Origin: Muribaculaceae bacterium | GTDB taxonomy: Bacteria; Bacteroidota; Bacteroidia; Bacteroidales; Muribaculaceae | Reading direction: 5' to 3' | Length of the DNA stretch: 57,302 nt | NCBI GenBank assembly: GCA_017443765.1 | Contig: JAFSYB010000088.1 | Span: 1-57,302, forward strand | Shown: positions 1 through 8,771 of the stretch, piece by piece | Numbering within the stretch: the stretch's first letter is position 1 | How the letters are laid out: every line of letters starts with the position of its first letter | Notes under the pieces: generated by a model | The model's database searches: none | Told to the model about the DNA's origin: nothing | Seen by the model: only the letters and a program-made list of their open reading frames with translations | Made by a program: the position numbers and the translations under genes

Positions 1-766
1 GCTCCTCGAACTCGCCCTGGTACTTTGCCCCGGCAATCAGTGCGCCCATGTCGAGCGAGTAGACCTGCTTCTGCTTCAGGTTCTCGGGCACATCGCCGCG
101 CACGATGCGCTGCGCGAGCCCCTCGACAATGGCCGTCTTGCCGGTTCCCGGCTCACCGATGAGGATGGGGTTGTTCTTGGTGCGTCGGCTCAGGATTTGC
201 AGCACACGGCGAATTTCGTCGTCACGGCCAATGACCGGGTCGAGTTTCCCCAGGCGGGCGCGCTCGTTCAGGTTCACGGCATACTTGCCCAGAGCCTGGT
301 ATTGCCCCTCGGCCTCTTGGCCGGTGGCTTTCTTGCCTTGTCGCAGCTCGCTGATGGCGGCGGCAAGTGCCTGGGTGGCGACACCGGCATCCTTGAGGAT
401 GCTGGCGGCTGTTGACTTCACCTCGAACAAGGCCATCAGCAGGGCCTCGATGGTCACATACTGGTCTCCAAAGCGCTGGGCCACCTCGGCGGCCTTGTCG
501 AGCACGCGGGTGGTGGTGGTGCTCAGGTAAGGGTCGCCACCGGCCACCTTGGGCAGGTGGGAAATGGCGGCCTCCAGGGGCCGCGTGATGGTTGCCGGCG
601 CGATGTCGAGCTTCTGCATGATGAAGTTCACCACATGGTCGCCCTCGCTCATCACGGCACTGAGCAGGTGCTCGGGCTCCACGGCCTGCTGACCCCCTTG
701 ACGGGTGAGTTGCACAGCACGCTGAATCACTTCCTGACTTTTAATTGTGAAATTGTTGAAATTCAT
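1..766 (-). CDS. clpB: ClpB disaggregase, N-terminal part (cut by window edge)
   Basis: This is the first 255 codons of the ATP-dependent chaperone ClpB, a ring hexamer that works with DnaK to pull proteins out of aggregates in the cytoplasm. The ATG at 766 gives a start [17 protein letters not shown]. The Clp-N double repeat covers about residues 1-150 ([10 protein letters not shown], then [11 protein letters not shown]). It is followed by the linker and the start of the first AAA+ domain, with Walker A GEPGTGKT at residues 204-211, close to the position in E. coli ClpB. The gene runs off the left edge, so the M-domain and second AAA+ domain are not visible. No clear TAnnTTTG box was found upstream, so a heat-shock-type promoter is possible but unproven. 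Confidence 0.96.
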   Translation of the reverse strand, partial: MNFNNFTIKSQEVIQRAVQLTRQGGQQAVEPEHLLSAVMSEGDHVVNFIMQKLDIAPATITRPLEAAISHLPKVAGGDPYLSTTTTRVLDKAAEVAQRFGDQYVTIEALLMALFEVKSTAASILKDAGVATQALAAAISELRQGKKATGQEAEGQYQALGKYAVNLNERARLGKLDPVIGRDDEIRRVLQILSRRTKNNPILIGEPGTGKTAIVEGLAQRIVRGDVPENLKQKQVYSLDMGALIAGAKYQGEFEE

Positions 767-965
767 AGTATCTCTTGCTCCTTTCTTTACGTTTTTTTAT
801 AAGGTTCACCCAGCGATTATGCAAAAATTTGGCCACAAAGCAAAAAGCCTTATTTTGTCAGTTTTTGCATCTCAAATAGTGACAAAATGGCAGTTGTCCA
901 CATAGCGACTGCGCGGATTTCAGCCCCAAAAGGCGTCGGTGCGGCCGCGGCAACATGCCACCAAC

Positions 966-993
966 AAAAAGCCCCCCTCCTTGCGGGAGGGGG
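966..993 (-). terminator. Rho-independent terminator after rlmI
   Basis: Read leftward, an 8-bp stem (CCCCCTCC with GGAGGGGG, loop CGCAA) is followed by a C and then TTTTT at 970-966. It sits 32 bp beyond the rlmI stop codon and would end the dxr-rseP-rlmI transcript before clpB. Confidence 0.75.
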
Positions 994-1024
994 TAGGGGG
1001 GAGGCTGCAAGCTCGACACACTCA

Positions 1025-2209
1025 TCACTCCACATACAGCACCAGCCCCTTGAGGTACTCGCCCTCGGGGTGGTAGATGTTGATGGGGTGGTCGGCGGGC
1101 TGGGTGAGCTGGTGCAAGATGCGCACGCGGCGGCGGCTTTGGGCGGCGGCGCTGAACACAGCCAGGCGGAATTGCTCCTTGCTCACGGCTTGCGAGCAGG
1201 AGAAGGTGAACAGGATGCTGCCGGGGGCGATTTTCTCCAAGGCTTTCGCATTCAGCCGGCGGTAGCCGACGAGTGCGTTCTTGATGGCACTTTTGTGCTT
1301 GGCAAACGCCGGCGGGTCGAGAATGACGAGGTCGTAGGCGTCGCGCTCCATGGCGTCGAGAAACTTGAAGGCATCTTCGGCAAAAGCCTCGTGCCGCGTT
1401 TCGCCGGGGAAATTCAGTTCCACATTGTCGTTGGTAAGCTTGACCGCCTTGGCGCTGCTGTCGACCGAGTGCACCAAGCGTGCGCCGCCGCGCAAGGCGT
1501 AGAACGAGAACCCGCCCGTATAGCAGAACATGTTGAGCACGCGGCGATTGCGGGCGTAATGTTCGAGCAGGCAGCGGTTTTCGCGCTGGTCAACGAAAAA
1601 GCCCGTCTTTTGTCCCTTGAGCCAGTCCACGTGGAACTGCAGGCCGTTCTCCATGGCCACATCGGTGTCGTAACTGCCAACAAGATATTGGTTTTCGGGG
1701 TCGAGGTGCGCCTTGTAGGGCAGGGTGGTCTCGCTTTTGTAATACACGTTCCGCAGCCCCGCACCGGGGAGCTGCATGAGCGCGTCGGCAATCTGGAGCC
1801 GGGCGAAGTGCATTCCCGGCGAGTGGGCCTGCACCACGGCGGTGCCGGCGTAGATGTCCACCACCAAGCCAGGCAGGAAGTCGCCCTCGCCGTGCACCAG
1901 GCGGAAGGCATTGTTGTCGTCGCGCATCAGGCCCAAAGCCTGCCGCACCCGCAGGGCATCGGTGACGCGGTCCAGGAAAAATGCGGTGTCGATGGTGCGG
2001 TCATCGAAGGTGAGTAGGCGCACGGCAATGCTGCCAATTTGGTAATGGCCGTTGCCCAGGTGGCGGCCGTCGTGGCTATAGACGCTCACCAGGTCTCCCT
2101 CCTCGATGTCGGGGGCATAGCGCGAAATGGCTCCCGAAAACACCCACGGATGGAAACGCTCAAGCGAGCTTTCTTTGCCACGCTGCAGCGTGATGGCTTT
2201 ATAGAGCAT
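1025..2209 (-). CDS. rlmI: RlmI-like 23S rRNA (cytosine-C5) methyltransferase
   Basis: A 394-aa class I SAM-dependent methyltransferase of the RlmI/RlmK family, predicted to methylate a cytosine in 23S rRNA. The N-terminal 70 or so residues look like a PUA RNA-binding domain (WVFSGAI, then EGDLVSVYS). The Rossmann methyltransferase core follows, with the SAM-binding strand NMFCYTGGFS, the catalytic-type motif ILDPPAFAKHK and the FTFSCSQ strand typical of the family. It is the last gene of the dxr-rseP-rlmI operon, 15 bp after rseP. The exact target base is taken from E. coli RlmI and not shown by the sequence. Confidence 0.88.
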   Translation of the reverse strand: MLYKAITLQRGKESSLERFHPWVFSGAISRYAPDIEEGDLVSVYSHDGRHLGNGHYQIGSIAVRLLTFDDRTIDTAFFLDRVTDALRVRQALGLMRDDNNAFRLVHGEGDFLPGLVVDIYAGTAVVQAHSPGMHFARLQIADALMQLPGAGLRNVYYKSETTLPYKAHLDPENQYLVGSYDTDVAMENGLQFHVDWLKGQKTGFFVDQRENRCLLEHYARNRRVLNMFCYTGGFSFYALRGGARLVHSVDSSAKAVKLTNDNVELNFPGETRHEAFAEDAFKFLDAMERDAYDLVILDPPAFAKHKSAIKNALVGYRRLNAKALEKIAPGSILFTFSCSQAVSKEQFRLAVFSAAAQSRRRVRILHQLTQPADHPINIYHPEGEYLKGLVLYVE

Positions 2210-2224
2210 GGGGAGTAGATAGAT

Positions 2225-3715
2225 TTATTTGAAGAAAAACCGGTAGATGTCGTTGCCGTTGGCAAACAGGAGCAGGGCGAACAGCAGCGCCATGCCGATG
2301 TATTGCGCATGTTCCAGGAACTTGTCGCTGGGTTTGCGGCGGGTGACGATTTCCCACAGCAGGAACAGCACATGGCCGCCGTCGAGCGCGGGAATGGGCA
2401 AGATGTTCATCACCGCCAGTATGATGCTCAAAAATGCGGTGATGCTCCAGAAGTCGAGCCAGTTCCACTCATCGGGGAAGATGCTGCCAATGGCGCCAAA
2501 CCCACCCAGGCTCTTGGCGCCCTCGGCCGAGAACAAGAGCTTGAGGCTCTTGACATAGGTGACGGTTTGTGTCCAGCCCATCGAAATGCCACGCGGAATG
2601 CTTTGCAGCAAGTTGTAGCGGCTCACCTGCACGTTGTACACCTTGTCAATCTTCATGAGCAGGATGCCCAGCTTGCCGTTGCCATCTACCTCCACCTGCG
2701 TTTCCATGGGCTTGCCATCGCGCAAGTAGCGCAGCGAAACGGTCTGGTTCTTGTGCTTGGCCAAGGCGGCTGTGAACTCGTTGTAGCTTGGCGTGGTATC
2801 GTTTCCCACGGCAAGCATGTGGTCGCCTTTCCTAAGCCCGGCTTTCTCGGCCCCCATGCGTGCCTGCGTCTGGTAAATAACCACCGGGAAACGGTAGTTC
2901 ATAAAGGGCTGTCCGTTCTCGGCCTCCTTGTTGGCGGTGAAGATGTAGTTGTCGGGTATGGCAATCGAAACGGTGTCGCGGTGGTTGCGCAGCACCGTAA
3001 CCGTTTTGGCCCCGAGCATGGCCTGCACGTTCTCGAGGGTGAGGCAGTCCAGCGTTCGGCCATCGGCGGTGAGCGGGATGTCGCCGTCCTGGAATCCCAG
3101 TTGGTGCGCACTGTCGCAATAGTTCATGCCCTCGGTCACATCGGTAAGGCGCAGCGTGGCATCGCCGTATGCGTACACAATGCCGGTGTAGATGACCACG
3201 GCGGCCAGGAAGTTGAACAGCACGCCGCCCACCATCACCAGCAGCCGCTGCCAGGCGGGTTTGCTGCGGAACTCATAGGGCTTGGCGGGTTGCTGCATCT
3301 GCTCGGTGTTCAGCGATTCGTCGATCATGCCCGAGATGGAGCAGTAGCCGCCCAGCGGCACCCAGCCAATGCCGTAGATGGTGTCGCGCCACGTGGGACG
3401 CCCTTGCGGTGGCGTGGGGCCAGCGCAATCGGCTGGCTGGGCAGGCTCAGTTTTTGCGGAAGCCGCGGACACCTCCGAGGACTTCTCCTTTTTCTTCTCA
3501 TTCGGGTCGGCGGGGTTGCGCACAAAAAACTCCACCTTGCGCCGTTTGGGGTCCCAGCGCACAAGGCTGAACTGGGGGTTGAAGAAGATATAGTATTTCT
3601 CGACCCACATGCCGAACAGGCGGGCGAACAAGTAGTGTCCAAATTCATGCACAATCACCAGCAGGCTCAGTGCGAGAATCATCTCAAGGGCTTTCAGCCA
3701 AAATGTAGAAGTCAT
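2225..3715 (-). CDS. rseP: RseP family intramembrane zinc metalloprotease (site-2 protease)
   Basis: A 496-aa membrane-embedded zinc protease of the M50/site-2 family, which cuts transmembrane segments such as anti-sigma factors. The zinc motif HEFGH lies at residues 23-27 in the first membrane helix, and the second active-site motif NILPIPALDGGH lies near residue 440. Between them are a periplasmic PDZ-type region (AGLRKGDHMLAVGND) and a further membrane segment. A lysine/glutamate-rich stretch of about 50 residues (around 75-115) inserted after the first helix is typical of Bacteroidota versions. It follows dxr by 36 bp, an arrangement common in this phylum. The physiological substrate is not visible here. 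Confidence 0.93.
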   Translation of the reverse strand: MTSTFWLKALEMILALSLLVIVHEFGHYLFARLFGMWVEKYYIFFNPQFSLVRWDPKRRKVEFFVRNPADPNEKKKEKSSEVSAASAKTEPAQPADCAGPTPPQGRPTWRDTIYGIGWVPLGGYCSISGMIDESLNTEQMQQPAKPYEFRSKPAWQRLLVMVGGVLFNFLAAVVIYTGIVYAYGDATLRLTDVTEGMNYCDSAHQLGFQDGDIPLTADGRTLDCLTLENVQAMLGAKTVTVLRNHRDTVSIAIPDNYIFTANKEAENGQPFMNYRFPVVIYQTQARMGAEKAGLRKGDHMLAVGNDTTPSYNEFTAALAKHKNQTVSLRYLRDGKPMETQVEVDGNGKLGILLMKIDKVYNVQVSRYNLLQSIPRGISMGWTQTVTYVKSLKLLFSAEGAKSLGGFGAIGSIFPDEWNWLDFWSITAFLSIILAVMNILPIPALDGGHVLFLLWEIVTRRKPSDKFLEHAQYIGMALLFALLLFANGNDIYRFFFK

Positions 3716-3751
3716 GATTTAGAGGGTAGTGTGCTACAAAAACAGGGATTA

Positions 3752-4921
3752 TCAAAATTTGTGACCGATGTGGTGTTCTGCTTGTTGCCGTGCTTCGGCA
3801 TTGGTGTCCACAAGGTCGTCGTAGGTTGGGTTGTCGATGTGTGTGATGGCCTGCATGGTTGCGGCCACGGTGCGGTGGATGTCGAGGAAGCCGATTTCGT
3901 CGCGCAAAAAGGCGGCCACGGCAACCTCGTTGGCGGCGTTCATTGCGCAGGCGGCATTGCCGCCGCGCTCGGCGGCTGTATAGGCCAGCGTGAGCAGGGG
4001 GAATTTCTCGCAGTCGGGTCGCTCAAAGGTGAGCAGCGCGTAGTCATCGATGGTCATGCGCCGGTCGGCAGTGGCCAGGCGGCCAGTGGGCAAGCCCAGG
4101 GCGTAGCGGATGGGAAGGTGCATGTCGGGCAAGCCGAGCTGCGCTTTCACCGACCCGTCGACAAACTCCACCATCGAGTGCACGATGCTCTGCGGGTGCA
4201 CCACAATCTCGATGCGCTCGTGCTCCACGCCGAACAGCCACTTGGCCTCGAGCATCTCGAAGCCCTTGTTCATCATTGTCGCGCTGTCGATGGTGATTTT
4301 TGCGCCCATGGCCCAGTTGGGGTGCTTGAGGGCGTCGCTGGCCTTGACCGTTGCCAGCCGTTCGCAAGGCGTGGTGCGGAACGGGCCACCCGAAGCGGTG
4401 AGGATGAGTTTGCTCACATCCTGCTTGCGCTCACCCATCAGGCACTGGTAGAACGCTCCGTGCTCGCTGTCGACTGGGTAAAGGTGACTGGCCGACTGGG
4501 CAAGCATGTGCGTAATCAGTTCCCCGGCCACCACGAGCGTCTCCTTGTTGGCTAAGGCAATGTCCTTGCCGGCGCCGATGGCTGCGATGGTCGATTCCAG
4601 TCCGCTGTAACCCACCATGGCGGTGACCACCGTGTGCACCTCGGGGGCGGTCACGAGCTGCGCAATGGTTGCACTGCCCGCGTGAACCGCGATGGGCAGG
4701 TCGGCCAGCGCGTCGCGCACCGGCTCGTAGCACCCCTCGTCGGCTATCACCACATGAGCCGGACGATGCTCCAGCGCCTGCCGAATCAGCAGGTCGGCAC
4801 TGCGGTGGGCCGTGAGCAACCATGGGCGGAACAGGGTGGGATACTCCGACACGATGTCGAGCGTCTGACGGCCTATCGAACCCGTGCTGCCCAGTATGGC
4901 AATATTGCGTCGTTGTTCCAT
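3752..4921 (-). CDS. dxr: 1-deoxy-D-xylulose-5-phosphate reductoisomerase
   Basis: A 389-aa enzyme of the non-mevalonate (MEP) isoprenoid pathway that converts DXP to MEP with NADPH. The start is placed at the ATG at 4921 because the product then begins MEQRRNIAILGSTGSIG, with the NADPH-binding GSTGSIG at residues 11-17. An upstream in-frame ATG at 4963 would add a tail without family similarity and would include the probable -7 box. The metal-binding and catalytic motif VDSEHGAFYQ and the flexible-loop motif ASGGPF are present. It is the first gene of the dxr-rseP-rlmI operon. Confidence 0.95.
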   Translation of the reverse strand: MEQRRNIAILGSTGSIGRQTLDIVSEYPTLFRPWLLTAHRSADLLIRQALEHRPAHVVIADEGCYEPVRDALADLPIAVHAGSATIAQLVTAPEVHTVVTAMVGYSGLESTIAAIGAGKDIALANKETLVVAGELITHMLAQSASHLYPVDSEHGAFYQCLMGERKQDVSKLILTASGGPFRTTPCERLATVKASDALKHPNWAMGAKITIDSATMMNKGFEMLEAKWLFGVEHERIEIVVHPQSIVHSMVEFVDGSVKAQLGLPDMHLPIRYALGLPTGRLATADRRMTIDDYALLTFERPDCEKFPLLTLAYTAAERGGNAACAMNAANEVAVAAFLRDEIGFLDIHRTVAATMQAITHIDNPTYDDLVDTNAEARQQAEHHIGHKF

Positions 4922-4940
4922 AGTTATTTCTACAAAGTTG

Positions 4941-4948
4941 CAAAAGTA
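4941..4948 (-). promoter_or_regulatory. Probable -7 box of the dxr operon
   Basis: Read leftward this is TACTTTTG, a match to the Bacteroidota -7 consensus TAnnTTTG, about 20 bp upstream of the dxr ATG. No good TTTG -33 box was found at the usual spacing. Confidence 0.5.
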
Positions 4949-5029
4949 GTAAAAACTTTCCATTCCAGCGTTATAGTTAAGATTAATTTAGAGAAAGCGT
5001 GCGCAATAAATGCGCGAGCGGGTTTTGGA

Positions 5030-5234
5030 TAGCAATGGCGGTGCATGGGCAGTCGGAGCAAGCTGCACAGCACGTGGCTTGCGCGTTTGGGGAGAGCAAA
5101 GTTGAATTGGTTTTCGCCCAGGATATTGGGCGATAGTCAACTGTTAATCAACGACTTGGGCTTTGACATTCCTGTTGCGGCGCGAATGTTGCCGAAGCCA
5201 GTCATAACTTTTTTGCAATTTATAGAACTCTCCC
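5030..5234 (-). repeat. Dispersed intergenic repeat, longest copy (copy A), with internal hairpin
   Basis: This fills most of the 420-bp gap between dxr and the next gene. Its right 43 bp (5192-5234), read leftward, match 8710-8752: both contain TAAATTGCAAAAAAG, then ATG and TGGCT at equal spacing. Shorter relatives lie at 28590-28623 and 38868-38885. The left part holds a hairpin at 5101-5141 (outer GTTGA/TCAAC, inner TCGCCCA/TGGGCGA). The left boundary is a guess, and no convincing protein is encoded. Confidence 0.45.
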
Positions 5235-5260
5235 TTATTCAATAATTATGAAAAATGTAG

Positions 5261-5268
5261 TAATTTTG
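5261..5268 (+). promoter_or_regulatory. Probable -7 box for the propeller/amidase pair
   Basis: TAATTTTG matches TAnnTTTG and lies 73 bp upstream of the ATG at 5342. The leader after it can form a short CCCCGA/TCGGGG hairpin around 5294-5326. No TTTG -33 box at ideal spacing was found. Confidence 0.4.
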
Positions 5269-5341
5269 CTGACTGAAAGAACGCAACGGCTTGCCCCGAG
5301 GCCCGACGACGTGGATTCGGGGTGCCTAAATATCGACATTT

Positions 5342-6235
5342 ATGAAACACCTCTTACTCACACTCCTGGCCACCGCCGCATTGGCGGGTGCGGCCCAGCA
5401 GGTCGTGGTGCAGGAGCATCGGCGCCTGCTTCAGGGCGTGGAGGGACCGGCCTACTACCCGGCGCTCGATGCCTCGGGCACGCGGCTGCTGTTCACCGAC
5501 GCCGATGCCTGCGGACTGAAACTCTATGACTTCAACGACGATGTGACCACCCGTATCACCGCGCTGCCCGGAGCGGGCATGGACGCTTTCTTTGGCGGCG
5601 ACGGCAAGGTCTATTATGTGACCCAGGAGCTGCGTGAGCACAATCTGGTGTACCGCACCGGCCATGCCTACGATGTGGCGCGGCACACCGATGCCGTGGT
5701 TCTCGATGCGCAGCATGGTGCCGTGCACCCGGTGAAAGCCATGCGCGGCGCGGCACTCAAGGGCGAGAACCGCTCGTTCCGCGCTCCGGCAACCATGGGG
5801 CTCACCGTCTACACCGAAGGCTCGACGGTGGTCATTGGCCGTGACGGGCGCGAGCGCGCCTATACGCCCGTGCCCTCGCACGCCGGCTACCTCTGGGCCT
5901 CGCTTTCGCCCGATGCCACGCGTGTGGCGTTCTTCGCCGCCGAGCGGGGTATATGCATTATCGACCTCGACGGCAACCTGCTCGCCGAATTGGGGAACTA
6001 CGAGATGCCAGCATGGCTCAACGAGCACTACTTAGTGGCCCAGCACGCCACCGACGACGGACACCAGTTCACCTCGTCGCAGATTCTCCTGCTCAAGGAC
6101 GACGGCTCGTGGACACACGCCCTCACGCAGCCCTCTTCCATGACCATGCAGCCCACCGCCGCAAGGGGCAGGGTGGTCTATACGACCATCGACGGAAACC
6201 TGTTTGAGATGACGCTCCAGATTGTTGAACCGTGA
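5342..6235 (+). CDS. Exported beta-propeller-like (PD40/TolB-type) protein
   Basis: A 297-aa protein with a clear signal peptide (MKHLLLTLLATAALAGAAQQ). The mature part has repeated four-stranded-blade signatures such as YPALDASGTRLLFTD and SLSPDATRVAFFA, followed by ICIIDLDGN. These resemble PD40/WD40-like blades of TolB-type propellers. No catalytic motif is seen, so a binding or scaffold role in the periplasm or at the surface is inferred. Its stop codon overlaps a possible GTG codon of the following amidase gene, so the two are probably co-transcribed and may act together on the envelope. The exact partner is unknown. Confidence 0.7.
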   Translation: MKHLLLTLLATAALAGAAQQVVVQEHRRLLQGVEGPAYYPALDASGTRLLFTDADACGLKLYDFNDDVTTRITALPGAGMDAFFGGDGKVYYVTQELREHNLVYRTGHAYDVARHTDAVVLDAQHGAVHPVKAMRGAALKGENRSFRAPATMGLTVYTEGSTVVIGRDGRERAYTPVPSHAGYLWASLSPDATRVAFFAAERGICIIDLDGNLLAELGNYEMPAWLNEHYLVAQHATDDGHQFTSSQILLLKDDGSWTHALTQPSSMTMQPTAARGRVVYTTIDGNLFEMTLQIVEP

Positions 6236-6252
6236 AAACACCCCGTTTCGCT

Positions 6253-8643
6253 ATGAAGAAATCCATACTCACAACGGCTTTTGCCCTGATGGCCGGCATG
6301 GCGCTGGCACAGCAGCCGCACGTCTATATCAACCCCGGCCACGGCGGCCACGGCAGCGACGACCGCAATGTGGTTATTCCGCCTTTTGCAGCGGGCGACA
6401 CGCTGGGGTTCTGGGAATCGAACTCCAACCTGTGGAAAGGCTTTGCCTTGCAGGAAACCCTGCGCCGCAAGGGATACCGCACCAGCATCTCGCGCCTGAA
6501 GAACCAGGAGGCCAACGACCTGAACCTTTCCACCATTGTGGCCTTGTGCAACTCCAGCGGGGCCGATGTGTTCTATTCCATACACAGCAATGCCTCGGGT
6601 TACGGCGACAGTCACGCCTTTAACTACCCGATGGGCATCTACCGGGGCTACACTGGCCAGCCCCAGGTGCCCAACAGCGACAAGCTCGCCGCCGACTTGG
6701 GCGAGACACTCATCGAGAACCAGAGCACCGTGTGGACCAACGGCGGCCGATACATCATCTACGGCGACTGGACGTTCTACCCCGACTGGGGCTTACAGGG
6801 ACTGGGCGTGCTGCGTGGCAACAAGGCCGTGTCGATGCTCGACGAAGGCTCGTTCCACGACTATTACCCCGAGGCCTACCGCCTGCTCAGTCACGACTAC
6901 GACTGGGTGGAGGGTTGGAATTTTTCAATCGGTGCCGATCGCTACTTTGGACGCCTCGACAATTTCGACAAAGGTGTTGTCACCGGCTGCATCCGCGACG
7001 ACCGCGTGCTGCGCGAGGCGGCCTACCAGATGGTGGGGGTCGACACACGCGTGCCCGTTGACCGTGCCACCGTGCGCCTGCTCGACACCAATGGGCAGGA
7101 GGTGGCTGTGGCGCAAACTGATTCGCTCTGGAATGGTATATACCTATTTAAATATGTCGAGCCTGGCAACTACCAGGTCGAGGCCGTCGGGGCCGAACAC
7201 GAGCCCATGGTGAAGCCCGTCACTGTCGAGGCAAATGCAACGGCCTACTGCAACTTCGACCTCAAGAAAATCCGCAACACGCCCCCGGTGGTGCTCAGCT
7301 GCTCGCCGCAGTGGGCCGATGGCGACGACCCGCTGCTGTGCAACGTGCCCGTGGTGATGCAGTTCAACTGGGACATGGACACACAGAGCGTGGAGCAGGC
7401 GTTCACAATCACGCCACAAGTCAAGGGACACTTCACCTGGGAGGACAGCAATTACCGCGTTACCTTTGCACCCGATGATGCCTACGCTGCCAACACACGC
7501 TACACCGTCACCCTCGGTGCAGCGGCCTGCCACGGCGGCGGAACGCCCATGGGCGAGGACTTCACCATCACATTCACCACCGACAGCCGGCGGCACCTGG
7601 AGCAGCTTGCCGTGTTCCCAACGCAGGACGCCCAGGTGCATCTCACCAAGCTAGTCGTGGAGTTCCGCACCGATTCTCTGATGAATCCATACGACCTCAA
7701 CAAGCATTTCCATGTGTTTGACAGCGACGGCAACGAGATGACATTCGCCATGCGGAGTGTTAAGAACAACAAGAAGTCCGACACTTTCGGTTTCATTCGT
7801 CTGCCGCTGGCCCGCGACTTGGTGCCGGGACAGGACTACCGCTTGGTGGTTGACCGCGAGGTGGCCGACTACGATGGCATCCACATTCCCGACACGCTGC
7901 ATATCGGCTTCCATGCTGTTGATGCCGCCCTGCAGCTGCGCGATGGCGGCGAGGTCACCCCGTTGGGGGGCGATGATGTGCAGGCTACCCTGCCTGGCGG
8001 CGACGCCTGGGCTTCGCTTGCGCGCGCGGCGGGTTTGCTCGGCGGGAAAGCCCTTCAGGTGAAATACGACTTCGCAAAGACCGATGCCACGTCGCTGCGC
8101 GTGGATCTCGGCGGCCTGCAGGGACCGAGCTTCGCACAGGGCGACACCCTTGCCGTCCTGCTGCAGGGTGATATGAGTTTCAACCACCTGGTTGCCACCA
8201 CTGCCGATGGCCTGGACCTGCCGCTCGATGTGATTGACTTCAATGGCTGGAAGTGCGCCCGTGCGCGGGTGGACTGGCCCGGAAACCATCGCGTAGATGG
8301 CTTTGTGCTGCAACGCCCCGATGATGCCCGCGTGGCCAAGCAGGGCACGGCAGGCACGCTCCTCATCGACGGCCTTGCGCGCTTCAAGCGCGGCAAGCAC
8401 ACCGATATTGCCGATGTGCAGCTGCGCGGTGTGAGCGTGGGGCCGAATCCCGCCACCGACTATCTCGTGGCCACTGCCGATGCGCTCATCCAGGCTGTGG
8501 AGCTGGTGCGCCTAGATGGCGTGACCGTGGCTCGCAACGCAGCCAACTACATCAATGTGACCGGTATTCCCGCAGGGGTCTATCTCATGCGGGTTCACGT
8601 CAATGGACTCACCTCCACCCACAAGGTGATGGTTGCCAAGTGA
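6253..8643 (+). CDS. Secreted N-acetylmuramoyl-L-alanine amidase with T9SS C-terminal tail
   Basis: A 796-aa multidomain exported protein. A signal peptide (MKKSILTTAFALMAGMALAQ) is followed by an Amidase_3-type zinc domain that cuts the peptide stem from muramic acid: NPGHGG supplies the first zinc His, FWESN an acidic ligand, SIHSNA the second His, and DEGSFH the catalytic Glu. Next come a carboxypeptidase-regulatory-like fold (about residues 265-335), a Big_5-like Ig domain with SCSPQWADGD and FNWDMD, and further beta-rich regions. The last 75 or so residues (VGPNPATDYL, IPAGVYLMRVHVNG, HKVMVAK) are a type IX secretion sorting domain. A GTG at 6232 would extend it by seven residues. The ATG at 6253 is preferred because it gives a clean signal peptide. 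Confidence 0.85.
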   Translation: MKKSILTTAFALMAGMALAQQPHVYINPGHGGHGSDDRNVVIPPFAAGDTLGFWESNSNLWKGFALQETLRRKGYRTSISRLKNQEANDLNLSTIVALCNSSGADVFYSIHSNASGYGDSHAFNYPMGIYRGYTGQPQVPNSDKLAADLGETLIENQSTVWTNGGRYIIYGDWTFYPDWGLQGLGVLRGNKAVSMLDEGSFHDYYPEAYRLLSHDYDWVEGWNFSIGADRYFGRLDNFDKGVVTGCIRDDRVLREAAYQMVGVDTRVPVDRATVRLLDTNGQEVAVAQTDSLWNGIYLFKYVEPGNYQVEAVGAEHEPMVKPVTVEANATAYCNFDLKKIRNTPPVVLSCSPQWADGDDPLLCNVPVVMQFNWDMDTQSVEQAFTITPQVKGHFTWEDSNYRVTFAPDDAYAANTRYTVTLGAAACHGGGTPMGEDFTITFTTDSRRHLEQLAVFPTQDAQVHLTKLVVEFRTDSLMNPYDLNKHFHVFDSDGNEMTFAMRSVKNNKKSDTFGFIRLPLARDLVPGQDYRLVVDREVADYDGIHIPDTLHIGFHAVDAALQLRDGGEVTPLGGDDVQATLPGGDAWASLARAAGLLGGKALQVKYDFAKTDATSLRVDLGGLQGPSFAQGDTLAVLLQGDMSFNHLVATTADGLDLPLDVIDFNGWKCARARVDWPGNHRVDGFVLQRPDDARVAKQGTAGTLLIDGLARFKRGKHTDIADVQLRGVSVGPNPATDYLVATADALIQAVELVRLDGVTVARNAANYINVTGIPAGVYLMRVHVNGLTSTHKVMVAK

Positions 8644-8709
8644 CGTTTGTTTGATTGTGTTCAATTCTGAGGTGGCTCCACTATGTTTGCCGAGCGCAGC
8701 TTGGTTTAT

Positions 8710-8752
8710 CCCCAGCCACCCATGGCTTTTTTGCAATTTAGAGAATCCACCT
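8710..8752 (-). repeat. Dispersed intergenic repeat (copy B)
   Basis: Read leftward it shares TAAATTGCAAAAAAG, ATG and TGGCT at equal spacing with copy A at 5192-5234. It lies between the amidase stop and tsaD, ending 20 bp before the tsaD ATG. Confidence 0.5.
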
Positions 8753-8771
8753 GAATCATATAGAATAACCC

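Noticed and set aside
2303..4555. 750-codon open frame antisense to rseP and dxr
   Set aside because: It spans two well-supported genes on the other strand and has no recognisable motif.
5045..5245. 66-codon rightward frame in the dxr-propeller gap
   Set aside because: It lies inside the dispersed repeat and contains its hairpin; the translation has no protein-like pattern.
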